From NCBI RefSeq assembly GCF_900258515.1, contig NZ_LT984884.1, positions 1,749,277 to 1,813,276 on the forward strand: a DNA stretch of 64,000 nt, read 5' to 3'. Positions 25,974 to 34,575 of the stretch are shown here, one piece after another (positions within the stretch are counted from its first letter, which is position 1; every line of letters begins with the position of its first letter). Source of the DNA: Lentibacillus sp. Marseille-P4043 (lineage in GTDB: Bacteria > Bacillota > Bacilli > Bacillales > Amphibacillaceae). The notes under the pieces are model-generated. The model had not been told where the DNA came from, did not search any database, and saw only the letters and a list, made by a program, of their open reading frames with translations. A program made the translations under genes and the position numbers.

Positions 25974-26435
25974 TTATACGCGCAATGAATAAAGGGCAAG
26001 ACTGAGGATGAGTGTTAGAATGAGTGTTACAAACCCGGATAAATACATCATATTTATCAGGATTTCATGCTTGGATGTAAGGGGGATACTACAAAGTTGC
26101 GGATTTTTCAGCACTTCTCCAATCATTACTCCCATAGAACTGCCAACCAACCCGTAATAAAAACTAATTAAAATAGAATGGTATTTTATAAAGGTACCAA
26201 ATAAAATACCAATTAGAATACCAAGGATAAAGTTCAATAGAAAAATACCTGGCAGTTCAATAGTTAAGATAACAGAGAAGTGGATACTGAGGACCAATGT
26301 TGCAGCCAATGTTACAGTTTTAGCTATTGTTCCAGCAAAACGATCATCAAATAATGTTTGTTTTCTTCTAAAGGCAAGGTAACTACCAAGTGTTGTCGTA
26401 AGGTTCAAAATTCCAAGACCATAAATAACAAACAT
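25974..26435 (-). CDS. mnxB: MnxB, integral membrane protein
   Basis: A 153-residue hydrophobic protein with about five membrane segments and small-residue motifs (FILGILIGILFGTF, GLVGSSMGVMIGEVL). Both this and MnxA carry a GxxxGxxxGxxF-type segment followed by a NPQ/NDP motif, so they look like diverged relatives. The start is ATG 26435 with AAGGGGGGG 6 nt upstream; the frame runs on to 26471 without a site. Named by operon order. Function is unknown; a transport or anchoring role is possible. Confidence 0.65.
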   Translation of the reverse strand: MFVIYGLGILNLTTTLGSYLAFRRKQTLFDDRFAGTIAKTVTLAATLVLSIHFSVILTIELPGIFLLNFILGILIGILFGTFIKYHSILISFYYGLVGSSMGVMIGEVLKNPQLCSIPLTSKHEILINMMYLSGFVTLILTLILSLALYSLRV

Positions 26436-26448
26436 GCCCTCCCCCCCT

Positions 26449-26868
26449 TTAAGACCGCCAAATTGATACAACCAAAATACTCATCATGAAGAAAACCAAA
26501 AGTTCAAGAACGATCACAAAAAAGAAAGGATCATTTAAAATTGCACCAAGCATAGGGGCCATGATACCCAGCATAAAACCGTTGACAATCCCCGTAAGCA
26601 TAGTCTGGTAATCAAACAATGCGCCGAACAACGCACCTGAAAGCATGCCGATGATCGTAGCCAGAATGGTAATCCATGTAAAATGGAACGGATATTGGAA
26701 GATTAATAAAATACCAACTGTTAAGGCCAGCATTCCTCCAGCAGACATTGCAATATTCATACCTAGTTGAAAGCCAATAATTTTGCGCCGGCGATAAACA
26801 TAAATAAATAACAAAATAAATAACACCACATTTGCGTACAGTACAAGCGCATAGGTAATCTGTTGCAC
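26449..26868 (-). CDS. mnxA: MnxA, integral membrane protein
   Basis: A 139-residue protein with four to five membrane segments, including IIGMLSGALFGALFDYQTMLTGIVNGFMLGIMAPMLGAILNDP. It is the first gene of the mnx operon. The frame stays open to 27072 only because it runs through a 21-bp repeat; I choose GTG 26868, which has AAGGGGTGA close upstream, over ATG 26979, which has no ribosome site. Identity is by position and by its resemblance to the next gene. It overlaps the ribosome site of mnxB. Confidence 0.6.
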   Translation of the reverse strand: MQQITYALVLYANVVLFILLFIYVYRRRKIIGFQLGMNIAMSAGGMLALTVGILLIFQYPFHFTWITILATIIGMLSGALFGALFDYQTMLTGIVNGFMLGIMAPMLGAILNDPFFFVIVLELLVFFMMSILVVSIWRS

Positions 26869-27000
26869 CACATCACCCCTTAACAATGTATAAAAAAATT
26901 GCTTAAATATGCAGAAACAAGCCAATAAAATTAATACAGGAAAGGATGTATTTTGTTTTTTATTGTTGGACAAGACCATTGTGAAGAGATATTCACCAAA

Positions 27001-27084
27001 AGACGCCGAACAACCGCGAAAAGTCGCCGAACAAACGCGGAAAGTCGCCGGACAAACGCCAAAAGTCGCCATAACAACCGCACA
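27001..27084. repeat. 21-bp tandem repeat, four copies
   Basis: Four consecutive 21-bp units of the form AGTCGCCGAACAAACGCGGAA, with the first and last diverged. The 21-bp period equals seven codons, which keeps frames open on both strands and produces false N-terminal extensions such as the one ahead of mnxA. It lies in the divergent gap between mnxA and the fatty-acid operon. The rest of 27085-27377 holds no gene. Confidence 0.9.
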
Positions 27085-27377
27085 AACTCACCAGCCCCTC
27101 ACGCGAATCCCCAAGACACAACGCTCCACCAAACGAAGCCAACCACTTAAAGGACCCCACATTTACAAAAAACGCTATCCATTGGACCAGTCAACTTCAC
27201 ATAGCCTTTGTTAATTCAAACATAAATCATTCAATTCAAAAACGAATCACGAACAATGCGCATCCCCTCCATTTTTAATTCAGTTTTGAATCTTTTCTGG
27301 CAATCCGAAAAAAATACACGCACCCAGTCACATTAAATTCCCCCTCCCATCAAGGCTTTCAACAAAAAAGCAACAAT

Positions 27378-27394
27378 TTGGCATGGTTATTGCA
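27378..27394 (+). promoter_or_regulatory. Sigma-54 (-24/-12) promoter of the fatty-acid operon
   Basis: TTGGCATGGTTATTGCA matches the consensus TTGGCAC-N5-TTGCA at all but one base, with exactly 10 nt between the GG (27380-27381) and GC (27392-27393) pairs. It lies 38 bp before the first acyl-CoA dehydrogenase. An imperfect palindrome GATTCAAAACTGAATT (minus-strand reading of 27277-27292), about 85 bp upstream, is a possible activator site (inference). Confidence 0.8.
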
Positions 27395-27431
27395 ATAGTT
27401 GGAATAGAAAAATCATGGGGAGGAATTTTTA

Positions 27432-28580
27432 ATGACGACAGTAGTGGCAGATGAATTGCAACAAATGAAGACGATGATACGCAATTTTGTTGAAAAGGAA
27501 GTAGAACCATATGCACAGCAAATTGAAGAAGAAGATGCAATTCCGCAGCATTTGATCGAAAAAGCCAAAGAACTTGGTCTGTTTGGCATGAGTATTCCGG
27601 AAGAATATGGTGGCATTGGCTTAAATTCGGTTGGAAAAGCGATTGTGCTTGAACAGTTGGGCCGGACGCATAATGGTTTTGTTTCGTTAATCAGTGCACA
27701 TACGGGAATTGGCAGTACGGGATTGGTTAAACTTGCTTCTGAAAAGTTGAAACAAAAGTATTTGCCAGACATGGCTGCAGGGAAGAGAATTGGCGCATTT
27801 GCTTTATCAGAACCAGGTGCAGGGTCAGATGCTACGAATTTGGCGACGCAGGCTGAAAAGGTTGGCGATCAATGGGTAGTGAATGGGACCAAACATTTCA
27901 TTACCAATGCACCTGTTGCAGATGTTTTTACTGTGTTTGCATTAACAGATAAAGCAAAAGGTGCGAAGGGTGGCATCACGGCATTTTTGATTGAACGAGA
28001 TTTTCCTGGACTTATTATCGGTAAAAGCGATAAAAAGATGGGATTACGCGGGTCGTATACTGCACAAGTGATTTTTGAGGATTGTATGGTTCCAGAAGAA
28101 AATGTGATCGGTGAAGTTGGTATGGGTTACATGAATGCGCTAAAAATCCTTGGTGAAGGACGAGTGGGATTGGCTGCAAGGGCTGTTGGTTCTAGTGAAA
28201 AGCTAATCGAACTGTCAGCGAGTTATGCGAAGGAGCGTGTTCAATTTGGCAAACCAATTGCCAGTAATCAGGCGATTCAATGGATGCTTGCTGATATGGC
28301 AACGGAAACAGAGGCTGCTCGGACGTTGACAATGATGGCTGCGGAAAAGATTGATGAAGGGAAAAAAGTGATCAAGGAGGCTTCCATGGCCAAGTTATTT
28401 GCTTCCGAAGTTTTCAATAAGGTAGCGGATAAAGCGGTGCAAATTCATGGGGGGATTGGTTACATGGGTGAATATCCTGTTGAACGGTTTTACCGTGATG
28501 CGAGAATAACAAAGATATATGAAGGGACAAATGAAATTCAACGTCTGATTATTGCTAGGAAGGTTTTAGAACAAAATTAA
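27432..28580 (+). CDS. Acyl-CoA dehydrogenase (first copy)
   Basis: A 382-residue FAD flavoenzyme that introduces the trans-2 double bond in beta-oxidation. Motifs: ALSEPGAGSDATN (about 125), KHFITNAP, the RGSYTAQVIFEDCMVPEENV region and QIHGGIGYMGEYPVERFYRDARITKIYEGTNEIQ with the catalytic Glu in YEGTNE (about 365). Length is standard for short/medium-chain members. It opens the operon behind the sigma-54 promoter with GGGGAGG upstream of the ATG. A second, related dehydrogenase lies at 33411. Chain-length preference is not readable. Electron-transfer flavoprotein genes are not in the window. Confidence 0.93.
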   Translation: MTTVVADELQQMKTMIRNFVEKEVEPYAQQIEEEDAIPQHLIEKAKELGLFGMSIPEEYGGIGLNSVGKAIVLEQLGRTHNGFVSLISAHTGIGSTGLVKLASEKLKQKYLPDMAAGKRIGAFALSEPGAGSDATNLATQAEKVGDQWVVNGTKHFITNAPVADVFTVFALTDKAKGAKGGITAFLIERDFPGLIIGKSDKKMGLRGSYTAQVIFEDCMVPEENVIGEVGMGYMNALKILGEGRVGLAARAVGSSEKLIELSASYAKERVQFGKPIASNQAIQWMLADMATETEAARTLTMMAAEKIDEGKKVIKEASMAKLFASEVFNKVADKAVQIHGGIGYMGEYPVERFYRDARITKIYEGTNEIQRLIIARKVLEQN

Positions 28581-28585
28581 TTATA

Positions 28586-28740
28586 GAGGTTGTTCAAAAA
28601 GTCCGGTAAAAATGACACATCGAATTTCTTCGTTGGCTTGCTTTTCCGTTCCTCACGTATTAATAGCATACGTTCCGGTACTCAAAGCTACGCCGCCTTG
28701 AACTTCTCGGTCCTTTTTATCCTCCTTTTTGAACACCCAC
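28586..28740. repeat. MITE-like dispersed element with inverted ends
   Basis: A ~155-bp segment bounded by GAGGTTGTTCAAAAAG and, inverted, CCTTTTTGAACACCCAC. It sits between the stop of the dehydrogenase and the ribosome site of the transporter. I recognise this sequence type as a dispersed intergenic element of Bacillaceae. It creates a false N-terminal extension of the following frame. Confidence 0.7.
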
Positions 28741-28760
28741 TTACAGGAAAGAGGTTGTAT

Positions 28761-30029
28761 ATGCGTTGGATTGTTCTAGGTGTCTTGTTCCTTGGTATGA
28801 TTATAAACTTTGCTGATAAATCGATTATAGGTATTGCTGCCGGCCCGATTATGGAGGACTTGGATCTTTCTTATGAGGCTTGGGGAATTGTTGGAAGCAG
28901 CTATTATTGGCTTTATCCAATTACAGGTATCTTTGGTGCAGCTTGGGCCGATAAAATCGGGGCTAAAAAAATGCTGTGTTCGCTAATGTTTATTTGGGCA
29001 GTGTTACAGTTCGGCGTGTTAGCTATTACTGCTTTACCATTATTGATTATTTACCGCGTGTTGCTAGGTGCTTTTGAGGGCCCGTTTAGTCCGGTTGCTT
29101 ATAGTCATGCACATAAATGGTTTCCGCCAAAGCTTCGTGGATTTGCCAATTCGGTCGTTGTCTCTGGAGCAACGGTTGGAGCAATGGTTGTTGCACCAGC
29201 TTTAGTAGCGTTAATCAGCATATTCGGTTGGAAAATAGCGTTTGCCTGCTTAGGTGCTGCAAGTATTGTCTGGGCTGTCATCTTTATGATTTTTACAAAA
29301 GAAAGTCCGGTTGAGGCGTACAAGGAGCAACAGGAAAAGAAAAAGGCTAAATTAGAAAAAATTAACCTAAAAGATTTTGGGAAATTACTTGCATCTCCAT
29401 CCGCTTTATTTACGACATTAGCTTATTTTTCAACCTATATTTTAGTAGTCTGGATTTCGGTCTGGCTTCCTATTTATCTGGTTGAAGTCGTAAATATGAC
29501 ATCGGTTGAAATGGGTTATGGTGTGATGATCATTGGCATTGTTTCCACATTGATTTATATGTCTGTTTCGATGGTGTCTGATTATGTCTATAAACGAAAC
29601 CAAAATTGGCGAACTTCCCGCGTGTTTGTTGTGGGCATTTCAATGGTGATAGGAGCATTAAGCATGGCATCGATTACGATTTTTCAACATCCAATTTGGG
29701 TGATTGCAGCGATGTGTCTGGCTAAAGGATTAACCTATGCCATTTTACCAATCGGTCCGACGATCATGATTAACGAAATGCCAGAGCGTGGTGGGCTGAT
29801 GACAAGTATTTTAACATCATCCGGGAATATTGCCGGGATTGTTGGTCCGATGTTTACGGGATTTATCATCGGGCTGTCTGGATCAGATAAAATACTGGGC
29901 TACAATTATTCGGTGCTTGCAATGGCTGTCATCGTTTTAATTTTTGCTGGTTTATTTACGGTATTCGTAAAACCAGACGTGAATAAGAAGCAACCACTAG
30001 AAACACCAGCAGCACAAGAATCCAATTAA
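28761..30029 (+). CDS. MFS transporter
   Basis: A 422-residue major facilitator with 12 predicted membrane segments. The start MRWIVLGVLFLGMIINFADKS and the loop DKIGAKK after TM2 are typical of the anion:cation symporter (ACS)/phthalate-type group, which takes up organic acids. Being inside a fatty-acid operon it probably brings in a carboxylate substrate. I set the start at ATG 28761 with AAAGAGG 6 nt upstream; the open frame begins 57 codons earlier inside the MITE-like element. Confidence 0.85.
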   Translation: MRWIVLGVLFLGMIINFADKSIIGIAAGPIMEDLDLSYEAWGIVGSSYYWLYPITGIFGAAWADKIGAKKMLCSLMFIWAVLQFGVLAITALPLLIIYRVLLGAFEGPFSPVAYSHAHKWFPPKLRGFANSVVVSGATVGAMVVAPALVALISIFGWKIAFACLGAASIVWAVIFMIFTKESPVEAYKEQQEKKKAKLEKINLKDFGKLLASPSALFTTLAYFSTYILVVWISVWLPIYLVEVVNMTSVEMGYGVMIIGIVSTLIYMSVSMVSDYVYKRNQNWRTSRVFVVGISMVIGALSMASITIFQHPIWVIAAMCLAKGLTYAILPIGPTIMINEMPERGGLMTSILTSSGNIAGIVGPMFTGFIIGLSGSDKILGYNYSVLAMAVIVLIFAGLFTVFVKPDVNKKQPLETPAAQESN

Positions 30030-30059
30030 TGAACGTTTAACCTATTGGGAGGGGTAAGT

Positions 30060-31670
30060 TTGCAAGATATCAAGCATCGACCATGGGAAAAGTATCATCA
30101 AGAATTAATGAAATGGGAAATTCCTAAAGGGTCATTCTACGCTATATTAGAGGAAACTGTGGAAAATTTTGGGAACAAAACAGCGGTTACGTTTACCGGG
30201 GAAAATATCACGTATCAGGTGTTAAAACGTCGTGTTGATAAATTAGCGGGCGGATGGAAAAAGCGAAATTTCAAGAAGGGAGAACGTATCGGGTTAATGG
30301 TTGGAAATCATCCCAGTTACATTATCTCTTATTATGCAGCACTTGCATTAGGATTAATTGTTGTGCAAATCAATCCTGCCTACACCAAAAGGGAACTGTT
30401 TAAGATTTTAACGGATTCTCAGGTTTCCTATATTGTTGCTGATGCTGTTTCCTTAAAAACAGTGAATGAAATGGAAAAGATTTATACGTTTAAGGGGATT
30501 TTTGTAGCGCAAAAAACGCAAGAGGCAAGTGATTCCGTTTTAAGTATTGAAGAGGTTATTCAAGAGGAAGCTGTGCTTGAAAGCCCGGTATCCATTGATG
30601 TAAAACGCGATGTGGCAGTCATTCAATACACAGGCGGGACAACTGGAGAGGTAAAAGGGGCAATGCTTACACATCAAAATATCATAACGAATGTCTTACA
30701 AAGTTATGCCATGTACAAAGAAAGAGCAACCCCAGGCAAAGAAATCGTGCTAGCTGCTACACCGTTGTATCACGTTTATGCGATGACAAGTGCTATGAAT
30801 CTAGGTATCTATATGGGAGCGAACATATTATTAATTGAGAAGTTTCGCATTGACGAGGTTATGAAGCTTATAAAAGAGCATCAGCCGACATTTTTCCCTG
30901 GTGTACCACAAATGTATAATGCATTCATCAATTATCCAGATGCAGAAATGTATGGTTTGGATTGCTTGAAGGTATGTTCCTCCGGGTCTGCTCCATTGCC
31001 AATCGAAGTGCATCGGCGGTTTGAAGCGATTACTGGGACAAAAATCCTTGAGGGGTACGGTATGTCCGAAACATCACCAACGACACATCGTACACCAATT
31101 AATGGGGAAGTAAAGGTAGGCAGTATCGGCATCCCTGTACCGGAAACGGATTGTCGAATTATCGACCAGGATCAATATGAAATGGGTACAAATTCCGTTG
31201 GTGAACTACTAATTAAAGGTCCGCAAGTTATGACAGGGTATCGGAACAATCAAGTGACTACCGAGCAAGCACTGCAAAATGGCTGGCTGCACACAGGTGA
31301 TTTGGCAATGATGGATGAGGATGGTTACTTCTATATTGTAGGTAGGAAAAAAGAAATGATTATTATGGGCGGATTCAATATTTATCCACAAGAAGTTGAA
31401 AGCGTTTTATATGAACACCCGGACGTAAAAGAATCAGCTGTTGTTGGGCTGCCAGATCGGGAAAAGGGCGAAATTGCCAAAGCTTATGTTGTTCCGAAAG
31501 AAGGATACTCGATCGATGTGGAAGAATTGACTGGGTTTTGCTATAAAAACTTAACACCATATAAGGTACCAAAGGAATTTGAAGTGATGGAGAAATTACC
31601 AAGAAATACAGTTGGCAAACTATTAAAGCGCAAGTTGGTTGATCAAGAAAAGAAAAATGGAAAGGAATGA
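30060..31670 (+). CDS. Fatty acid/acyl-CoA ligase (AMP-forming)
   Basis: A 536-residue enzyme of the ANL superfamily that activates a carboxylate to its CoA thioester with ATP. Motifs: P-loop YTGGTTGEVKGAML (about 195), EGYGMSETSPTTH (about 335), GWLHTGDLAMMDEDGYFYIVGRKKEMI (about 415-440) and the C-terminal catalytic lysine in PRNTVGKLLKRKL. The start is TTG 30060, preceded by GGGAGGGG. Fourth-domain features fit long- or medium-chain acyl-CoA synthetases. It feeds the dehydrogenases of the same operon; the exact chain length is unknown. Confidence 0.9.
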   Translation: MQDIKHRPWEKYHQELMKWEIPKGSFYAILEETVENFGNKTAVTFTGENITYQVLKRRVDKLAGGWKKRNFKKGERIGLMVGNHPSYIISYYAALALGLIVVQINPAYTKRELFKILTDSQVSYIVADAVSLKTVNEMEKIYTFKGIFVAQKTQEASDSVLSIEEVIQEEAVLESPVSIDVKRDVAVIQYTGGTTGEVKGAMLTHQNIITNVLQSYAMYKERATPGKEIVLAATPLYHVYAMTSAMNLGIYMGANILLIEKFRIDEVMKLIKEHQPTFFPGVPQMYNAFINYPDAEMYGLDCLKVCSSGSAPLPIEVHRRFEAITGTKILEGYGMSETSPTTHRTPINGEVKVGSIGIPVPETDCRIIDQDQYEMGTNSVGELLIKGPQVMTGYRNNQVTTEQALQNGWLHTGDLAMMDEDGYFYIVGRKKEMIIMGGFNIYPQEVESVLYEHPDVKESAVVGLPDREKGEIAKAYVVPKEGYSIDVEELTGFCYKNLTPYKVPKEFEVMEKLPRNTVGKLLKRKLVDQEKKNGKE

Positions 31671-31673
31671 TGA

Positions 31674-32534
31674 ATGATGCAAATCAATAAAGTCGCTGTG
31701 ATTGGAGCAGGTACAATGGGAGCGCAAATCGCCATGGTATGTGCACTTAAAGGATATGATGTTCTACTTAATGACATCGAAGAATCAAGTCTGGCCAAGG
31801 CTAGAGAATCACTGGCAGGACATATGAATCGTCGAATCGAGAAAGGGAAGCTAACAGAACAGGAAGTGGAAGCAGCATTTGGCCGGATGTCTTTTGTTAC
31901 GGATTTAAACGCCGTAAAAGAAGCCGATTTCGTTGTGGAGGCAATCGTGGAAAAATTGGATGTAAAACGGGAGCTATTTTCTAAACTGGATACACTCACA
32001 AACGATCATGCCATTTTGGCGACAAATAGTTCAACAATTGTCAGTTCAAAAATTGCCGATGCCACATCACGTCCAGCTAACGTATGTAATGTCCATTTTT
32101 TCAATCCGCCATTGGTCATGGAGTTGGTTGAAGTTGTGAAGGGACCACATACGTCAGATGAAACAGCTAAGACTGCTTTTGATTTCATTCAGACGTTAGG
32201 TAAAACGCCTGTGTTACTTAAAAAGGAAATTTCCGGATTTATTGCTAATCGTATTCTTGGCAAACTTACAGACGAAGCGGTTTTCTTATTGGAGAATGGC
32301 TATGCCACACATGAGGAAATTGATGTCGTTTGTAAGAAGGCGTTGAATCATCCAATCGGTCCATTTGCCTTAATGGATTTAACGGGGATTGATGTGAATT
32401 ATTTTGTCAGGTCACAACGCTATCAAGAGACTGGGGACGAAGCGGATAAACCTGCAGCATTGATTCAAGAGAAGGTGGAAAAAGGCGAATTAGGACGGAA
32501 AACTGGCAAAGGATTCTATGAATATAGCAGCTAA
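31674..32534 (+). CDS. 3-hydroxyacyl-CoA (hydroxybutyryl-CoA) dehydrogenase, copy 1
   Basis: A 286-residue NAD-dependent dehydrogenase that oxidises 3-hydroxyacyl-CoA to 3-ketoacyl-CoA. The N-terminal Rossmann fold has VAVIGAGTMGAQIA; DFVVEAIVE and HFFNPPLVMELVEVV carry the catalytic His (about 140), and KALNHPIGPFALMDLTG belongs to the C-terminal helical domain. ATG codons at 31674 and 31677 share one GGAAAGGA site. It lies 3 bp after the ligase stop. A second, similar gene follows. Confidence 0.92.
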   Translation: MMQINKVAVIGAGTMGAQIAMVCALKGYDVLLNDIEESSLAKARESLAGHMNRRIEKGKLTEQEVEAAFGRMSFVTDLNAVKEADFVVEAIVEKLDVKRELFSKLDTLTNDHAILATNSSTIVSSKIADATSRPANVCNVHFFNPPLVMELVEVVKGPHTSDETAKTAFDFIQTLGKTPVLLKKEISGFIANRILGKLTDEAVFLLENGYATHEEIDVVCKKALNHPIGPFALMDLTGIDVNYFVRSQRYQETGDEADKPAALIQEKVEKGELGRKTGKGFYEYSS

Positions 32535-32552
32535 GGTTAGGTGGTGAACAGG

Positions 32553-33401
32553 ATGGAACATATAAGTGTAATCGGTGCTGGAACGATGGGGAGAGGAATT
32601 GCCTTTTCCTGTGCGGTTGCTGGTTTGTCTGTTGTTGTTCAGGATATTCAGGAACAAGGACTGACCGATGCCAAGGAATATCACAAGCGGCATTTTCAAA
32701 AACGTGTTGATCGGGGGAAATTAACCGAGGATCAAGCAGAACAGTTGAGTGGAAATATCACGTATACGCTGAGCCTTGAAGAAGCTGCATCCAAGGCAGA
32801 TTTAATTGTGGAAGCAGTTCCGGAGATTCTGTCTTTAAAAATAGAGACGTTTAAAAAACTGGATGCATCTGCATCAGAACATACCATTTTGGCAACGAAT
32901 ACATCGACAATGAGTCCGACAGAGATTGCAGCACAAACAAGTCATCCTAATCAATGTATTGCCTTGCATTTTTTTAATCCGGTGCCAAAAATGAAATTAA
33001 TTGAAGTGATTTGTGGACTGGAAACATCTGAAGAAACGATTAAACGTGCGTTTGCATTTGGTGAACAGATTGGTAAAGAATGCGTCAAAATTAATGAATT
33101 TCCCGGATTTGCCGTTAGTCGCATGAATTGTCTGATCGGTAATGAAGCAATGAACATGGTCATGGAAGGTGTCGGTTCCATTGAGGATATTGATAAGGCG
33201 ATGAAGCTTGGACTAAATCATCCGATGGGGCCGTTGGAATTAGCTGATTTAGTTGGACTAGATGTACGACTGCGAAATATGGAGTACTTACATCAAACAT
33301 TGGGCGAGAAATTTCGTCCTTGTCCACTTCTCGTAAAGTATGTAAAAGCGGGATACCTGGGTAAGAAAACAGGGCGGGGCTTTTATCACTATAAAGCGTA
33401 G
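32553..33401 (+). CDS. 3-hydroxyacyl-CoA dehydrogenase, copy 2
   Basis: A 282-residue paralogue of the gene before it, with ISVIGAGTMGRGIAFS, LIVEAVPE, ALHFFNPVPKMKLIEVI and LGLNHPMGPLELADLVG. The two are clearly diverged, so they may differ in chain length or stereochemistry of substrate rather than being a fresh duplication. The start is ATG 32553, 6 nt after AGGTGGTGA; an in-frame GTG at 32541 is less well placed. Confidence 0.92.
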   Translation: MEHISVIGAGTMGRGIAFSCAVAGLSVVVQDIQEQGLTDAKEYHKRHFQKRVDRGKLTEDQAEQLSGNITYTLSLEEAASKADLIVEAVPEILSLKIETFKKLDASASEHTILATNTSTMSPTEIAAQTSHPNQCIALHFFNPVPKMKLIEVICGLETSEETIKRAFAFGEQIGKECVKINEFPGFAVSRMNCLIGNEAMNMVMEGVGSIEDIDKAMKLGLNHPMGPLELADLVGLDVRLRNMEYLHQTLGEKFRPCPLLVKYVKAGYLGKKTGRGFYHYKA

Positions 33402-33410
33402 GGAGGAACG

Positions 33411-34562
33411 ATGATGGATTATCAATTCGATGAAGATATTTTATTTTTAAAAAAGAATGTTCGCGCTTTTGTGCAATCCGAGGTAGAAGAAGTTGCCATG
33501 GAGATTGAACGGGAGGATAAAATACCGGCTGCGATTATTGACATGTCGAAGGAAATGGGCCTGTTTGGGCTAAGCATCCCTGAGGAATACGGTGGACTCG
33601 GAATTGGGATGGTCGGAAAATGTGCTTTATATGAAGAAATTGGGGCAACCCATAATGGCTATACAACACTGATTGGTGCACATACAGGAATTGGAACTGT
33701 GGGCATTGTCGAGCTGGGGACGAAAGCACAAAAGGAAAAATACCTGCCGCCAATGGCAAGGGGTGACAAGATAGGGGCATTTGCGCTGACCGAACCAAGC
33801 GCTGGATCGAATGCTAGCAATCTAAAAACAACCGCTGTTAAAAAGGGCGATAAATATATTTTAAATGGCACCAAACATTACATTACCAATGCAACCGAAG
33901 CAGACGTATTCACTGTAATGGCCGTAACCGATCCGAGTAAAGGGGCAAAAGGAATTACCTCATTTATCGTAGAAAAAGATTTTCCAGGTTTTCGAGTTGG
34001 AGCTGTGGAACCGAAAATGGGATTAAAAGGCTCTCATTCAGCTGAACTTATTTTAGAAGATTGTGAGGTTCCGGTTGAAAATGTGTTAGGTGAAGAAGGA
34101 AAAGGCTATATTAATGCCTTGAAGATCCTGGCAAATGGTCGGGCTGGATTGGCGGCACGAAATTTAGGCTCTTGTCAAAAACTACTAGATTTATCAATGA
34201 ATCAAGTGCTAGAGCGGGAACAATTTGGTGTACCGATCATGGAGCATCAAGCTGTTGCACATATGGTAGCTGAAATAGCAGTTGAAATCGAAGCGTTACG
34301 ATCTTTCACATATCGGGTTGCTAGTATGGTTGACGAAGGAGAGAAAGTGATTAAAGAGGCAGCGATGCTCAAATTATATGGCTCAGAAGTATACAACCGG
34401 GTAGCTGATAAAGCAGTGCAAGTACATGGTGGAATTGGTTACATCGCTGATTTTCCAATTGAGCGATTTTACCGGGATGCACGAATCACGAGAATCTATG
34501 AAGGCACATCGGAAATCCAGAAGAATATTATTAGTGGTCAATTGAAAAAAGAGTACAGCTAG
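33411..34562 (+). CDS. Acyl-CoA dehydrogenase (second copy)
   Basis: A 383-residue acyl-CoA dehydrogenase related to the first gene of the operon. It shows ALTEPSAGSNASN (the GSD aspartate of copy 1 is Asn here), KHYITNATEADVF, GLKGSHSAELILEDCEVP and the C-terminal catalytic YEGTSEIQ. GGGAGG precedes two adjacent ATG codons (33411 and 33414), either of which may serve. Two dehydrogenases of different specificity in one operon point to a substrate that is shortened through several lengths or is branched. Confidence 0.92.
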   Translation: MMDYQFDEDILFLKKNVRAFVQSEVEEVAMEIEREDKIPAAIIDMSKEMGLFGLSIPEEYGGLGIGMVGKCALYEEIGATHNGYTTLIGAHTGIGTVGIVELGTKAQKEKYLPPMARGDKIGAFALTEPSAGSNASNLKTTAVKKGDKYILNGTKHYITNATEADVFTVMAVTDPSKGAKGITSFIVEKDFPGFRVGAVEPKMGLKGSHSAELILEDCEVPVENVLGEEGKGYINALKILANGRAGLAARNLGSCQKLLDLSMNQVLEREQFGVPIMEHQAVAHMVAEIAVEIEALRSFTYRVASMVDEGEKVIKEAAMLKLYGSEVYNRVADKAVQVHGGIGYIADFPIERFYRDARITRIYEGTSEIQKNIISGQLKKEYS

Positions 34563-34575
34563 GGAGGGTTTTTAG

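Noticed and set aside
26869..27072. N-terminal extension of mnxA
   Set aside because: The extension is translated 21-bp repeat (CPATFRVCSATF type) without a ribosome site; GTG 26868 has one.
28590..28760. 57-residue N-terminal extension of the MFS transporter
   Set aside because: It lies within a MITE-like element; ATG 28761 has AAAGAGG at the right distance and begins the first membrane segment.
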